Shown in pieces: positions 40,057 through 50,154 of a stretch of DNA of 64,000 nucleotides; positions within the stretch are counted from its first letter, which is position 1; each line of letters begins with the position of its first letter. The position numbers and the translations under genes were made by a program. The DNA comes from Herbaspirillum sp. WKF16. GTDB taxonomy: Bacteria; Pseudomonadota; Gammaproteobacteria; Burkholderiales; Burkholderiaceae_D. Under the pieces are notes generated by a model that made no database searches, had not been told where the DNA came from, and worked only from the letters and a program-made list of their open reading frames with translations. The stretch spans positions 2,294,001 to 2,358,000 of the forward strand of contig NZ_CP118632.1 of NCBI RefSeq assembly GCF_028993615.1, given 5' to 3'.

Positions 40057-40172
40057 TCAAGGCGAAGTTTGCGGATGTTGCCCGGATCGGACGTTGCGCA
40101 CGGGAATCCCGCCCATGCCGGCCAGCAAGGCGGCGCGGCCGGATCCGGTCGCCGCCTTGGGCGCGGAATGAC

Positions 40173-40892
40173 TCAGGCCCCGCGCAGCGCCAGCCGCCGG
40201 ATGTCGGGGCTTTCCAGCACGCCCTTGGCGGCGCCGCGGCGGGCCGCCTCCAGCATGGCCAGCCCGATGATCTCGGTGCTCAGGATGCGATCCGGCCAGA
40301 TCGCGCGCAGCAATGGCAGCAAGGGCCCCAGCAGCGGATAGAGCAGGCGGTAGGCAAGCGTCTTGGAGCGCGCGCCGTGCATGGCGATCATGGCGCCCGG
40401 GCGAAACATGAAGGCGCCGGCGAAGCCCATGGCCAGCAGCGCGTTCTCGGTGCGGCCCTTGACCCGCGCCCACATGCTGCGACCTTGCTCGCTGCTGTCG
40501 GTGCCGGCGCCGGAGACGTAGACGAAGGCCATCGTCGGATTCAAGCGTCGCAAGGTGCGCGCGGCAGCCAGGGTCAGGTCGTAGGTGATGCGCGCGTACT
40601 CGGCTTCCGGCATGCCCAGCGACGACACGCCCAGGCAGAAGAAGCAGGCGTCGTAGCCGGCCAGCTGCGATTCGATGGCGGCGTAGTCGAACATGTCGGC
40701 ATGCGCCAGCTGGCGCAGCTTGCCGGCCACCGCGCGGTTGAAGCCGGCGTCCTCGCGGTCGCGGCGGAACAGGCTGGTGTCGGCCGCGCTGCGGCCCACC
40801 GTGGTCACCTGGGTGACGTCGGCCGCCACCAGGCATTCGCGCAGCACGCCCAGCCCGACCATGCCGCTGGCGCCGAAGATCAGCACTTTCAT
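40173..40892 (-). CDS. NAD(P)-binding NmrA/YbjT-like oxidoreductase
   Basis: A 239-residue atypical SDR with the N-terminal cofactor motif VLIFGASGMVGLGVLREC. Later features are CFFCLGVSSLG and FVYVSGAGTD. Such proteins act as epimerase-like reductases or as redox sensors; the role here is unknown. AAAGGAAACACG precedes the ATG. It lies 45 bases after the SDR gene and is probably in the same TetR-controlled transcript. Confidence 0.82.
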   Translation of the reverse strand: MKVLIFGASGMVGLGVLRECLVAADVTQVTTVGRSAADTSLFRRDREDAGFNRAVAGKLRQLAHADMFDYAAIESQLAGYDACFFCLGVSSLGMPEAEYARITYDLTLAAARTLRRLNPTMAFVYVSGAGTDSSEQGRSMWARVKGRTENALLAMGFAGAFMFRPGAMIAMHGARSKTLAYRLLYPLLGPLLPLLRAIWPDRILSTEIIGLAMLEAARRGAAKGVLESPDIRRLALRGA

Positions 40893-40937
40893 CGTGTTTC
40901 CTTTCCGTTTTTCATCGCAAGGGTTGTCGCGGTCGGC

Positions 40938-41801
40938 TCACTGCGCCGGCAGTTCCGGCACCGGCTGTTCAGAATATCCGGTGGACACTGTGACCGGCTT
41001 CCAGCGCTCGGCCGTGTCCACACGCTGTTGCTCGACCATGCTGAAGTAGTGCAGGGCGTCCTCGCCCAGCATCAGGTGCATCGGCGGCGCCGGATGGCGG
41101 GCCAGCTTGAGCACCACTTGCGCCACGCGCGCCGGATCGCTGTGCTCCTGGCCGGCGATCTGGCCCAGCTGCTTCATCCAGGCGCCGACCGACTCCTCGT
41201 AATCCGGCATCACCGCCGGCATGTCGCCGCGGGCGCGCTGGGCCCAGTTGGTGCGCATGCCGCCCGGTTCGATCGCGGTGACCTTGATGCCCAGCGGCGC
41301 GGTTTCCATCGCCAGCACTTCGGTGAAGCCGCCCACCGCCCACTTGGCCGCCTGGTAGGCGCTCATGCCGGGCACGCCGATGCGGCCGCCCACCGAGGAG
41401 ACGTTGATGATGTGGCCGCTGCGGCGCTCGCGCATGAAGGGCAACACGGCGCGGGTAACATCGACCACGCCGTAGAGGTTGGTGTCGATCTGGGCGCGGA
41501 AATCGCTGTCTTCCATCTGCTCGAAGGGCAGCATCTGGCCGTAGCCGGCGTTGTTGACCAGCACGTCGATGCGGCCGAAGACGTCGATCGCCTGGGCGAC
41601 GGCCGCGCCGATGGCGGCGCGATCGGTGACGTCCAGCGCCACCGGCAGCAAGCGGCCGGGATGGCGCTGCGCCAGCTCGTCCAGCTGCGCCGGCGTGCGC
41701 GCCGCGGCGACCACCTGGTGGCCGGCCGCCAGGGCGGTTTCGGTGATGTCGCGGCCGAGGCCGTTGGCGCCGCCTGTGATGAACCAGACTTGTTGGGACA
41801 T
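40938..41801 (-). CDS. Short-chain dehydrogenase/reductase (SDR)
   Basis: A 287-residue SDR. Cofactor motif ITGGANGLGRDITETAL, NNAGYGQMLPFE, catalytic Ser in INVSSVGGRIG and Tyr-x3-Lys as YQAAKWAV. An extended C-terminus is typical of the retinol-dehydrogenase-like group. Substrate unknown. AAAGGAAACATC precedes the ATG. An inverted repeat resembling the tetR upstream operator lies 35 bases before it. Confidence 0.88.
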   Translation of the reverse strand: MSQQVWFITGGANGLGRDITETALAAGHQVVAAARTPAQLDELAQRHPGRLLPVALDVTDRAAIGAAVAQAIDVFGRIDVLVNNAGYGQMLPFEQMEDSDFRAQIDTNLYGVVDVTRAVLPFMRERRSGHIINVSSVGGRIGVPGMSAYQAAKWAVGGFTEVLAMETAPLGIKVTAIEPGGMRTNWAQRARGDMPAVMPDYEESVGAWMKQLGQIAGQEHSDPARVAQVVLKLARHPAPPMHLMLGEDALHYFSMVEQQRVDTAERWKPVTVSTGYSEQPVPELPAQ

Positions 41802-41835
41802 GATGTTTCCTTTCGGTTGATGTTGAATATGTATT

Positions 41836-41853
41836 TGAGTGTGTAATCACTCA
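41836..41853. promoter_or_regulatory. Candidate TetR operator before the SDR gene
   Basis: TGAGTG, six bases, CACTCA, followed by TTTATT. It shares ACTCATTT with the palindrome before tetR at 42517, although the arm spacing differs. Confidence 0.5.
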
Positions 41854-41923
41854 TTTATTGGTGTGAATGAGAGCGGAAAAATTCGCTTCCTCCCCGCTTT
41901 TTCTCACTGCTTCTGTGCTGGCC

Positions 41924-42496
41924 CTATTTGCCGCCGATGGCGTTCCAGAAGGCGATGAAGCCTGCCTCGCAATAATTTTCCTGCTGCTCCGGCTGGCGCA
42001 GCATGAAGTCGATCGTCATGTCCGCCAGCGAGCTCATGATGGCACCGGCGAAATCCGGCGACTGGTCGCGCAGCATGCCCACCGACACGCTTTCGGCGAT
42101 CAGTTCGCTGATCTGGCAGAAGGCCTCGGCCCCCTTGGCCCGGGTGGCCGGCAGGATCGCCGCCGAGACCGTCAGCTGTTGCATGACGCGGCGCCGCGCC
42201 ACATCCTGCGCGCCCCAGTGCACGTAGGCATGCCATACGTGGCGCACCCGTTCGCGCAGCGCCGCGCCGTGGGGGAAACCTTGCATCATGGCCTCGTGCA
42301 GCGTGGCCTTCACTTCCAGGTAGAGCTGGTTCAACAGCTCGTCCTTGGTGGCGAAGTAAGTGAACAGCGTGCCCTCGGCGATGCCGGCCTCGCGCGCGAT
42401 CTTCGACGTCGGGGCGCCCGCGCCGAGCTCGGCCATCACCTTGACGGCGGCGGCCAGGATGGCGTTGCGTTTGTCTTCGCTCTTGGGGCGGGCCAT
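41924..42496 (-). CDS. TetR-family repressor
   Basis: A 190-residue regulator with helix-turn-helix APTSKIAREAGIAEGTLFTY and an uncharacterised ligand domain rich in hydrophobic residues. It lies upstream of and in line with the SDR and NmrA-like genes. A perfect palindrome 21 bases before its start and a related one before the SDR suggest it represses itself and those two genes. The effector is unknown; a carbonyl or quinone substrate of the reductases is a reasonable guess. Confidence 0.88.
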   Translation of the reverse strand: MARPKSEDKRNAILAAAVKVMAELGAGAPTSKIAREAGIAEGTLFTYFATKDELLNQLYLEVKATLHEAMMQGFPHGAALRERVRHVWHAYVHWGAQDVARRRVMQQLTVSAAILPATRAKGAEAFCQISELIAESVSVGMLRDQSPDFAGAIMSSLADMTIDFMLRQPEQQENYCEAGFIAFWNAIGGK

Positions 42497-42516
42497 GCGG
42501 TGCTTTCAATAAAATG

Positions 42517-42534
42517 AATGAGTACGCACTCATT
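42517..42534. promoter_or_regulatory. Palindromic operator before the second tetR
   Basis: AATGAGT, ACGC, ACTCATT: a perfect 7-4-7 inverted repeat in the tetR promoter, flanked by further AT-rich symmetry (ATAAAATG and TTTTAT). Confidence 0.7.
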
Positions 42535-42753
42535 TTATGGGCGATGCCAGGGAATTTCAAGTCTTGTTTTGTTGCAGGGATGAACGCCGCCATGCTTGCC
42601 AGGCGGCCCGGCGGGTGCGGCCTGGCGCCCGAACGGCTATAATGCCGCCCTCGGCCGTCGGGGAAATTCCCCCGAAATATCAGGCAGTTAGCGAGCATTC
42701 CCCTGGCAGCATCCGCTTCAACGCTCTACGCGCGGCATCCCCGCATCGACATC

Positions 42754-43389
42754 GTGACCTACAGCATCAAAGAGATCTTCTATACCTTGCAAGGCGAGGG
42801 CGCCCACGCCGGCCGCCCGGCGGTGTTTTGCCGCTTTTCCGGCTGCAACCTGTGGACCGGCCGCGAGGAAGACCGCAGCCGCGCCGTCTGCCGGTTCTGC
42901 GACACCGACTTCGTCGGCACCGACGGCGAGAACGGCGGCAAGTTCAAGTCGGGCGCCGAGCTGGCCGCGGTGATCGACAGCCTGTGGCCGGCCAGCTACG
43001 CGCCCAGCAAGTACGTGGTGTTTACCGGCGGCGAGCCGCTGCTGCAGCTGGACGGCCCGCTGATCGAGGCCATGCATGCGGCCGGCTTCGAGATCGCCAT
43101 CGAGACCAACGGCACCATCGAGGTGCCGGCCGGGGTGGACTGGATCTGCGTCAGCCCCAAGATGGGTTCGGAGCTGAAGGTGAAGAAGGGCAGTGAGCTC
43201 AAGGTGGTGGTGCCGCAGGCCGGCCAGCCGCTGGAGGAGTACGAGCAACTGGAGTTCCAGAATTTCCTGCTGCAGCCGATGGACGGCCCGGATGCCGCCG
43301 CCAACACCAGGCTGGCCATCGAGATGGTCAAGAACAATCCGAAGTGGAAACTGAGCATCCAGACCCACAAGCTGCTCAATATTCCCTGA
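42754..43389 (+). CDS. queE: 7-carboxy-7-deazaguanine synthase QueE
   Basis: Radical SAM enzyme that makes the 7-deazaguanine ring of queuosine from the QueD product. The 211-residue protein has the atypical cluster motif Cys-x14-Cys-x2-Cys (from SGCNLW to CRFCDTDF), the form described for the Burkholderia enzyme, rather than Cys-x3-Cys-x2-Cys. FTGGEPLLQLDG is the SAM-binding GGEP motif. GTG 42754 gives the conserved TYSIKEIFYTLQGEG. A possible -10, TATAAT at 42638-42643, lies upstream. I saw no preQ1 riboswitch. Confidence 0.95.
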   Translation: MTYSIKEIFYTLQGEGAHAGRPAVFCRFSGCNLWTGREEDRSRAVCRFCDTDFVGTDGENGGKFKSGAELAAVIDSLWPASYAPSKYVVFTGGEPLLQLDGPLIEAMHAAGFEIAIETNGTIEVPAGVDWICVSPKMGSELKVKKGSELKVVVPQAGQPLEEYEQLEFQNFLLQPMDGPDAAANTRLAIEMVKNNPKWKLSIQTHKLLNIP

Positions 43390-43467
43390 GCGCCCGGCGC
43401 GTTTGATTACAATTCCTTATCGCCGGCCCGCGCACCCGGGGCCGGCTTCCACAGAACATACAGATTC

Positions 43468-45490
<2,023 letters not shown>

Positions 45491-45502
45491 CCGCGCCCTG
45501 GC

Positions 45503-46069
45503 TCACTGCTCCTTGATCTCGACCTTCACCGCATCCTTTTCAACGGTGATCTTGCCCGGTTCGAAGCGCTTGCCGTTCATTTCCAGCTGCTCGGGCTTGA
45601 AGGTATAGACCGCGTACTCGCGCAGCAACTGGTCGGCGGCGGCATTGCCCAGGGCGGTCAATTGCTGGGCGTACTGCGGCGGCAGGTCCTTGGAATCGAC
45701 ATTGTCCACCTTGGGCGCGTCCAGCCGCAGGGAGCGCGTGGCGGCGTCGTACTTGAAGCCGCTGCTCATGGTCAGGGCCGCGTTGACCGGCCGCGCCAGC
45801 AGCAACTGGTTGGCGATCTGCGCATCGACCACGGTGGTCAGGCGGTTGCGCTCGGGATCCATGCCGATGCGCGGATTGCTCAGCGTGACATCGAAAATCT
45901 CCATGTAGCGCAACTTGCGCGGAAACTGCGGCGCGATCGCGGCTTCCAATTCCTGTTTCGACAGGCTGTATTCGTTGGTCCAGAGGTTGTAGGCCGCATG
46001 GGCGCCGGGCGCCATGTCCAGCGCCAGCGCCAGCAGCGCGGCGCTGGCCAGTTTCTTGGTAGGTGTCAT
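45503..46069 (-). CDS. DUF1439 exported protein
   Basis: A 188-residue protein with an N-terminal signal peptide ending GAHA before AYNLWTNEYSLSKQEL. There is no lipobox Cys, so it should be soluble periplasmic. The body matches DUF1439, a lipid-binding BPI/TULIP-like family of unknown role (E. coli YceB is a member). ATG 46069 has AGGA six bases upstream; the frame opens further to 46132 without support. Confidence 0.8.
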   Translation of the reverse strand: MTPTKKLASAALLALALDMAPGAHAAYNLWTNEYSLSKQELEAAIAPQFPRKLRYMEIFDVTLSNPRIGMDPERNRLTTVVDAQIANQLLLARPVNAALTMSSGFKYDAATRSLRLDAPKVDNVDSKDLPPQYAQQLTALGNAAADQLLREYAVYTFKPEQLEMNGKRFEPGKITVEKDAVKVEIKEQ

Positions 46070-46310
46070 GTCTTCCTGTCGTGGCTGCAAAGGGGTTTGG
46101 AGCGCCGTCGCGGCGCTAAAAATCCCCGGCATCGTATTTCAGGCGGGCAAGCGCTGGCACCGGTGCTTGTCGGCCGGCAACAATTCATCGCCCGCACAGG
46201 CCGCAGGTCAAGCCGCAGCGGGCTCTCAGTGGTAAAATCGATGGTTTCGCGTGCCGCCGCATTCGCCTCATCTTGCGCACGCGTGTTTCATTTTAGAAAA
46301 GGTTTTCGCA

Positions 46311-47912
46311 GTGCTATCCACCGCTAACATCACCATGCAGTTCGGCGCCAAGCCGTTGTTCGAGAACATTTCCGTCAAGTTCGGCGACGGCAACCGCTAC
46401 GGCCTGATCGGCGCCAACGGCTGCGGCAAGTCGACCTTCATGAAGATCCTGGGCGGCGACCTGGAGCCTTCGGCCGGCAACGTCAGCCTCGACACCAACG
46501 AGCGCCTGGGCAAGCTGCGCCAGGACCAGTTCGCCTACGAGGAAATGCGCGTGCTGGACGTGGTGATGATGGGCCACGTCGAGATGTGGGCCGCGATGTC
46601 CGAGCGGGACGCGATCTACGCCAACCCGGACGCCACAGACGACGACTACATGAAGGCCGCCGACCTGGAGGCCAAGTTCGCCGAGTACGACGGCTACACC
46701 GCCGAAGCGCGCGCCGGCGAGCTGCTGCTGGGCGTGGGCGTGCCCATCGAACAGCACCAGGGCCCGATGAGCAACGTCGCGCCCGGCTGGAAGCTGCGCG
46801 TGCTGCTGGCGCAGGCGCTGTTCTCGAACCCCGACATCCTGCTGCTGGACGAACCGACCAACAACCTGGACATCGACACCATCCGCTGGCTGGAGAACGT
46901 GCTCAACGAGCGCAACTCCACCATGATCATCATTTCCCACGATCGCCACTTCCTCAACCAGGTCTGCACCCACATGGCCGACATGGACTACGGCACGCTG
47001 AAGATCTATCCGGGCAACTACGACGAATACATGCTGGCCTCGTCGCAGGCGCGCGCGCAGCAGCTGGCGGTCAACGCCAAGGCCAAGGAAAAGGTCGCCG
47101 AACTGCAGGACTTCGTGCGCCGCTTCTCGGCCAACAAGTCCAAGGCGCGCCAGGCTACTTCGCGCGCCAAGCAGATCGAGAAGATCAAGGTCGAGGACGT
47201 CAAGCCGTCTTCGCGCGTGAACCCCTTCGTGCGTTTCGAAGGCGAGAAGAAGCTGCATCGCCTGGCCGTCGAGACCGTGGGCATCACCAAGACCTACGAC
47301 CGCGACATCTTCAAGAACTTCAACATCATGGTCGAAGCCGGCGAGAAGATCGCCATCATCGGCGCCAACGGCGCCGGCAAGACGACCCTGCTGCGCACCA
47401 TCGGCGGCGAAGTGGCCGGCGACGTGCGTCCCGACCATGGCCAGGTGAAGTGGGCGGAGAACGCCAACCCCGGCTACATGCCGCAGGATCCGACCGAAGA
47501 GTTCGCCAAGGGCGAGACCCTGACCGACTGGATGGGAATGTGGACCCAGGAGGGCGACGACGACCAGGCCGTGCGCGGCATCCTGGGCCGCCTGCTGTTC
47601 TCGGGCGACGATGTGAAGAAATCGGTCAAGGTGCTGTCCGGAGGCGAGAAGGGCCGCATGATGTACGGCAAGCTGATGCTGGGCCGTCACAACGTGCTGC
47701 TGATGGACGAGCCGACCAACCACATGGACATGGAGTCCATCGAATCGCTCAACATCGCGCTGGAGAAGTACGCCGGCACGCTGATCTTCGTGTCGCACGA
47801 CCGCGAGTTCGTGTCCTCGCTGGCCACGCGCATCCTGGAAGTGAAGGACGGCCGGATCATCGACTTCCAGGGCAACTACGAAGACTACCTGTCCAGCCAG
47901 GGCATCGAATAA
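46311..47912 (+). CDS. ybiT: ABC-F ATPase YbiT
   Basis: Ribosome-associated ABC-F ATPase of 533 residues, with no membrane domain. Two ABC domains: Walker [11 protein letters not shown] and [10 protein letters not shown]; signature regions [16 protein letters not shown] and [15 protein letters not shown]; Walker [14 protein letters not shown] and [14 protein letters not shown] charged linker of about 80 residues lies between them. It aligns with E. coli YbiT over its full length, so it probably helps ribosomes past translation problems. GTG 46311 gives the YbiT-like [18 protein letters not shown] lies before it. Confidence 0.93.
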   Translation: MLSTANITMQFGAKPLFENISVKFGDGNRYGLIGANGCGKSTFMKILGGDLEPSAGNVSLDTNERLGKLRQDQFAYEEMRVLDVVMMGHVEMWAAMSERDAIYANPDATDDDYMKAADLEAKFAEYDGYTAEARAGELLLGVGVPIEQHQGPMSNVAPGWKLRVLLAQALFSNPDILLLDEPTNNLDIDTIRWLENVLNERNSTMIIISHDRHFLNQVCTHMADMDYGTLKIYPGNYDEYMLASSQARAQQLAVNAKAKEKVAELQDFVRRFSANKSKARQATSRAKQIEKIKVEDVKPSSRVNPFVRFEGEKKLHRLAVETVGITKTYDRDIFKNFNIMVEAGEKIAIIGANGAGKTTLLRTIGGEVAGDVRPDHGQVKWAENANPGYMPQDPTEEFAKGETLTDWMGMWTQEGDDDQAVRGILGRLLFSGDDVKKSVKVLSGGEKGRMMYGKLMLGRHNVLLMDEPTNHMDMESIESLNIALEKYAGTLIFVSHDREFVSSLATRILEVKDGRIIDFQGNYEDYLSSQGIE

Positions 47913-47934
47913 CCCGCGGAGCCAGCTCTCAGCC

Positions 47935-49074
47935 ATGCAAGCCATCACAACAAAGGTCGTCGAATTCGAGCGGCCGCAAATGGAGACCGGCGGCAGCTGC
48001 ACCGCCAACGCCTGGGCCAAGGTGCCGCCGACGCCCGGCGCGCAGGAGCGCGCCAGCCTCAAGGCGCGCATCCGCCAGCTGTTGAAGGAAAAGCAAGCGG
48101 TGCTGGTGTCGCACTATTACGTCGACGCCGACCTGCAGGACCTGGCCGAGGAAACCGGCGGCTGCGTCTCCGACTCGCTGGAGATGGCGCGCTTCGGGCG
48201 CGACCACCCGGCCAAGACCCTGGTCGTGGCCGGCGTGCGCTTCATGGGCGAGACCGCCAAGATCCTGAGCCCGGAAAAGCGCATCCTGATGCCGGACCTC
48301 GACGCCACCTGCTCGCTCGACCTGGGCTGCGCGGCCGACGAATTCGCCGCCTTCTGCGACCAGCACCCGGACCGCACCGTGGTGGTCTACGCCAATACCA
48401 GCGCCGCCGTGAAGGCGCGCGCCGACTGGATGGTGACGTCTTCCATCGGGCTGGAGATCGTGCAGCACCTGCACGCCCAGGGCAAGAAGATCCTGTGGGC
48501 GCCCGACAAGCACCTGGGCGGCTACATCCAGAAGCAGACCGGCGCCGACATGCTGCTGTGGCAGGGCTCCTGCCTGGTGCACGACGAGTTCAAGGGCGCC
48601 GAGCTGGAGCTGATGCGCGCCGAGCATCCCGAGGCCCTGGTGCTGGTGCACCCGGAGTCGCCCGAGGCGGTGGTGGCGCAGGCCGACGTGATCGGCTCCA
48701 CCTCGCAGCTGATCGCGGCGGTGCAAGCCTCCAGCGCGCCGTCCTTCATCGTCGCCACCGACAACGGCATCCTGCACAAGATGCGCGCGGCAGCCCCCGG
48801 CAAGCTCTTCATCGACGCCCCCACCGCCGGCAACAGCGCCACCTGCAAGAGCTGCGCGCATTGCCCCTGGATGGCGATGAACGGCTTGCAGAACCTGCTT
48901 CACGTATTGGAAACCGGAGCCAACGAGATTCACGTCGATCCCGCCGTCGGCCGCAAGGCCGTGGTGTGCATCGACCGAATGCTGGATTTCGCAGCCAGGA
49001 AAAAAGCCAAGGCGCTGCCCACCGGCCGCCTTGAAGACGAACAGCAACTGTTTGCAGGAATCGGCCCCGCATGA
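47935..49074 (+). CDS. nadA: Quinolinate synthase NadA
   Basis: [4Fe-4S] enzyme condensing iminoaspartate with dihydroxyacetone phosphate to quinolinate. The 379-residue protein carries the three cluster cysteines: [20 protein letters not shown] and [10 protein letters not shown]. Substrate motifs [19 protein letters not shown] and [12 protein letters not shown] are visible in part. It begins 22 bases after ybiT and overlaps nadC by 4 bases; its partner nadB is about 9 kb away on the other strand. Confidence 0.96.
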   Translation: MQAITTKVVEFERPQMETGGSCTANAWAKVPPTPGAQERASLKARIRQLLKEKQAVLVSHYYVDADLQDLAEETGGCVSDSLEMARFGRDHPAKTLVVAGVRFMGETAKILSPEKRILMPDLDATCSLDLGCAADEFAAFCDQHPDRTVVVYANTSAAVKARADWMVTSSIGLEIVQHLHAQGKKILWAPDKHLGGYIQKQTGADMLLWQGSCLVHDEFKGAELELMRAEHPEALVLVHPESPEAVVAQADVIGSTSQLIAAVQASSAPSFIVATDNGILHKMRAAAPGKLFIDAPTAGNSATCKSCAHCPWMAMNGLQNLLHVLETGANEIHVDPAVGRKAVVCIDRMLDFAARKKAKALPTGRLEDEQQLFAGIGPA

Positions 49075-49979
49075 CACTCCACGCCCTCAAGACCGGCGCC
49101 AGCATCAGCGCCACCAGCAACCTGAAGAATCCCTATGCGCCGTTCGACGCCGCGCTGCACGCGGCCTTCGACGCCAACGTCAACCAGGCCATCGCCGAGG
49201 ACGTGGGCGACGGCGACTTCACCGGTTTCCTGGTGCCGGAAAATGAACATGTCAAGGCGCGCGTGATCGTGCGCGAAACCTCCGTGCTGTGCGGCGCGCC
49301 GTGGTTCGAGGCAGTGATGACCCGGCTCGATCCGCGCCTGCAGGTCACCTGGCGTTACGCCGAGGGCGACCTGATGGCCGCCGATACCGAGGTTTGCACC
49401 ATCGACGGCCCGGCGCGCGCCTTGCTGACCGCCGAGCGCGGCGCGCTGAATTTCCTGCAACTGCTCTCGGGCGTGGCCACCGCCACCCGCCGCTACGTCG
49501 ACGTGGTGGCCGGCACCGCCGCGCGCATTCTGGACACCCGCAAGACGCTGCCCGGCCTGCGCCTGGCGCAGAAGTACGCGGTGCGCGTGGGCGGCGGCGT
49601 CAACCAGCGCCTGGCGCTGTATGACGGCATCCTGATCAAGGAAAACCATATCGCCGCCGCCGGCGGCATCACCGCCGCCATGAACGCGGCGCACAAGCTC
49701 AATGCCGGCGTCACCATCCAGGTCGAGGTGGAAGACCTCGCCGAACTCGACGAGGCGCTGGCCGCCGGCGCGGTCTCGGTGCTGCTGGACAATTTCTCGC
49801 TGGAGATGATGCGCGCAGCCGTTGCCGCCAACGCCGGGCGGGCGCTGCTGGAAGCCTCGGGCGGCATCAACCTGGACACCGTGCGCGCCATCGCCGAGAC
49901 CGGCGTGGACCGCATCTCCATCGGCAGCCTGACCAAGGACATCCAGGCGGCGGACTTTTCGCTGCGCGTGGTGGGCTGA
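49071..49979 (+). CDS. nadC: Nicotinate-nucleotide pyrophosphorylase (carboxylating) NadC
   Basis: Converts quinolinate and PRPP to nicotinate mononucleotide. The 302-residue type II phosphoribosyltransferase has [39 protein letters not shown] (substrate Arg and Lys), [12 protein letters not shown], and the C-terminal [11 protein letters not shown] and [13 protein letters not shown] overlaps the nadA stop. Confidence 0.96.
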   Translation: MTLHALKTGASISATSNLKNPYAPFDAALHAAFDANVNQAIAEDVGDGDFTGFLVPENEHVKARVIVRETSVLCGAPWFEAVMTRLDPRLQVTWRYAEGDLMAADTEVCTIDGPARALLTAERGALNFLQLLSGVATATRRYVDVVAGTAARILDTRKTLPGLRLAQKYAVRVGGGVNQRLALYDGILIKENHIAAAGGITAAMNAAHKLNAGVTIQVEVEDLAELDEALAAGAVSVLLDNFSLEMMRAAVAANAGRALLEASGGINLDTVRAIAETGVDRISIGSLTKDIQAADFSLRVVG

Positions 49980-49984
49980 TCAAT

Positions 49985-50004
49985 CCGGCCGCGATTGCGG
50001 CCGG
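49985..50004 (+). terminator. Hairpin after nadC
   Basis: A perfect 8-bp GC stem with a GATT loop six bases after the nadC stop. No T-tract, so termination may need Rho or the repeat hairpins that follow. Confidence 0.4.
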
Positions 50005-50012
50005 CGCTACGC

Positions 50013-50090
50013 CACTGGGTTCCTGCGCTCGCAGGAACGACAGGTTTCCCATGAATCGAACGCCGTCGCCCCTGCGCAAGCAGGGGCCCG
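50013..50090. repeat. Pair of REP-like palindromic repeats
   Basis: Unit A, 50013-50042: CACTGGGTTCCTGCG then the inverse arm and GACAG. Unit B, 50066-50090: GTCGCCCCTGC, GCAA loop, inverse arm, then CCCG. They face opposite ways and share the GTCGTYCCYGCG...GGRACCCAG pattern with units at 60936-61050. Such dispersed palindromes are common between genes in Burkholderiales. Confidence 0.7.
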
Positions 50091-50154
50091 GCGCCGTGCA
50101 TGCGCTCCCGGGCGCATCACGAGTGCCGCCGCTTCCTGCCTTCCCATTCCCCTG

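Noticed and set aside
42601..42753. Searched the queE leader for a preQ1 riboswitch
   Set aside because: No preQ1-type pseudoknot pattern; only a short GGGGAAATTCCCC hairpin is present.
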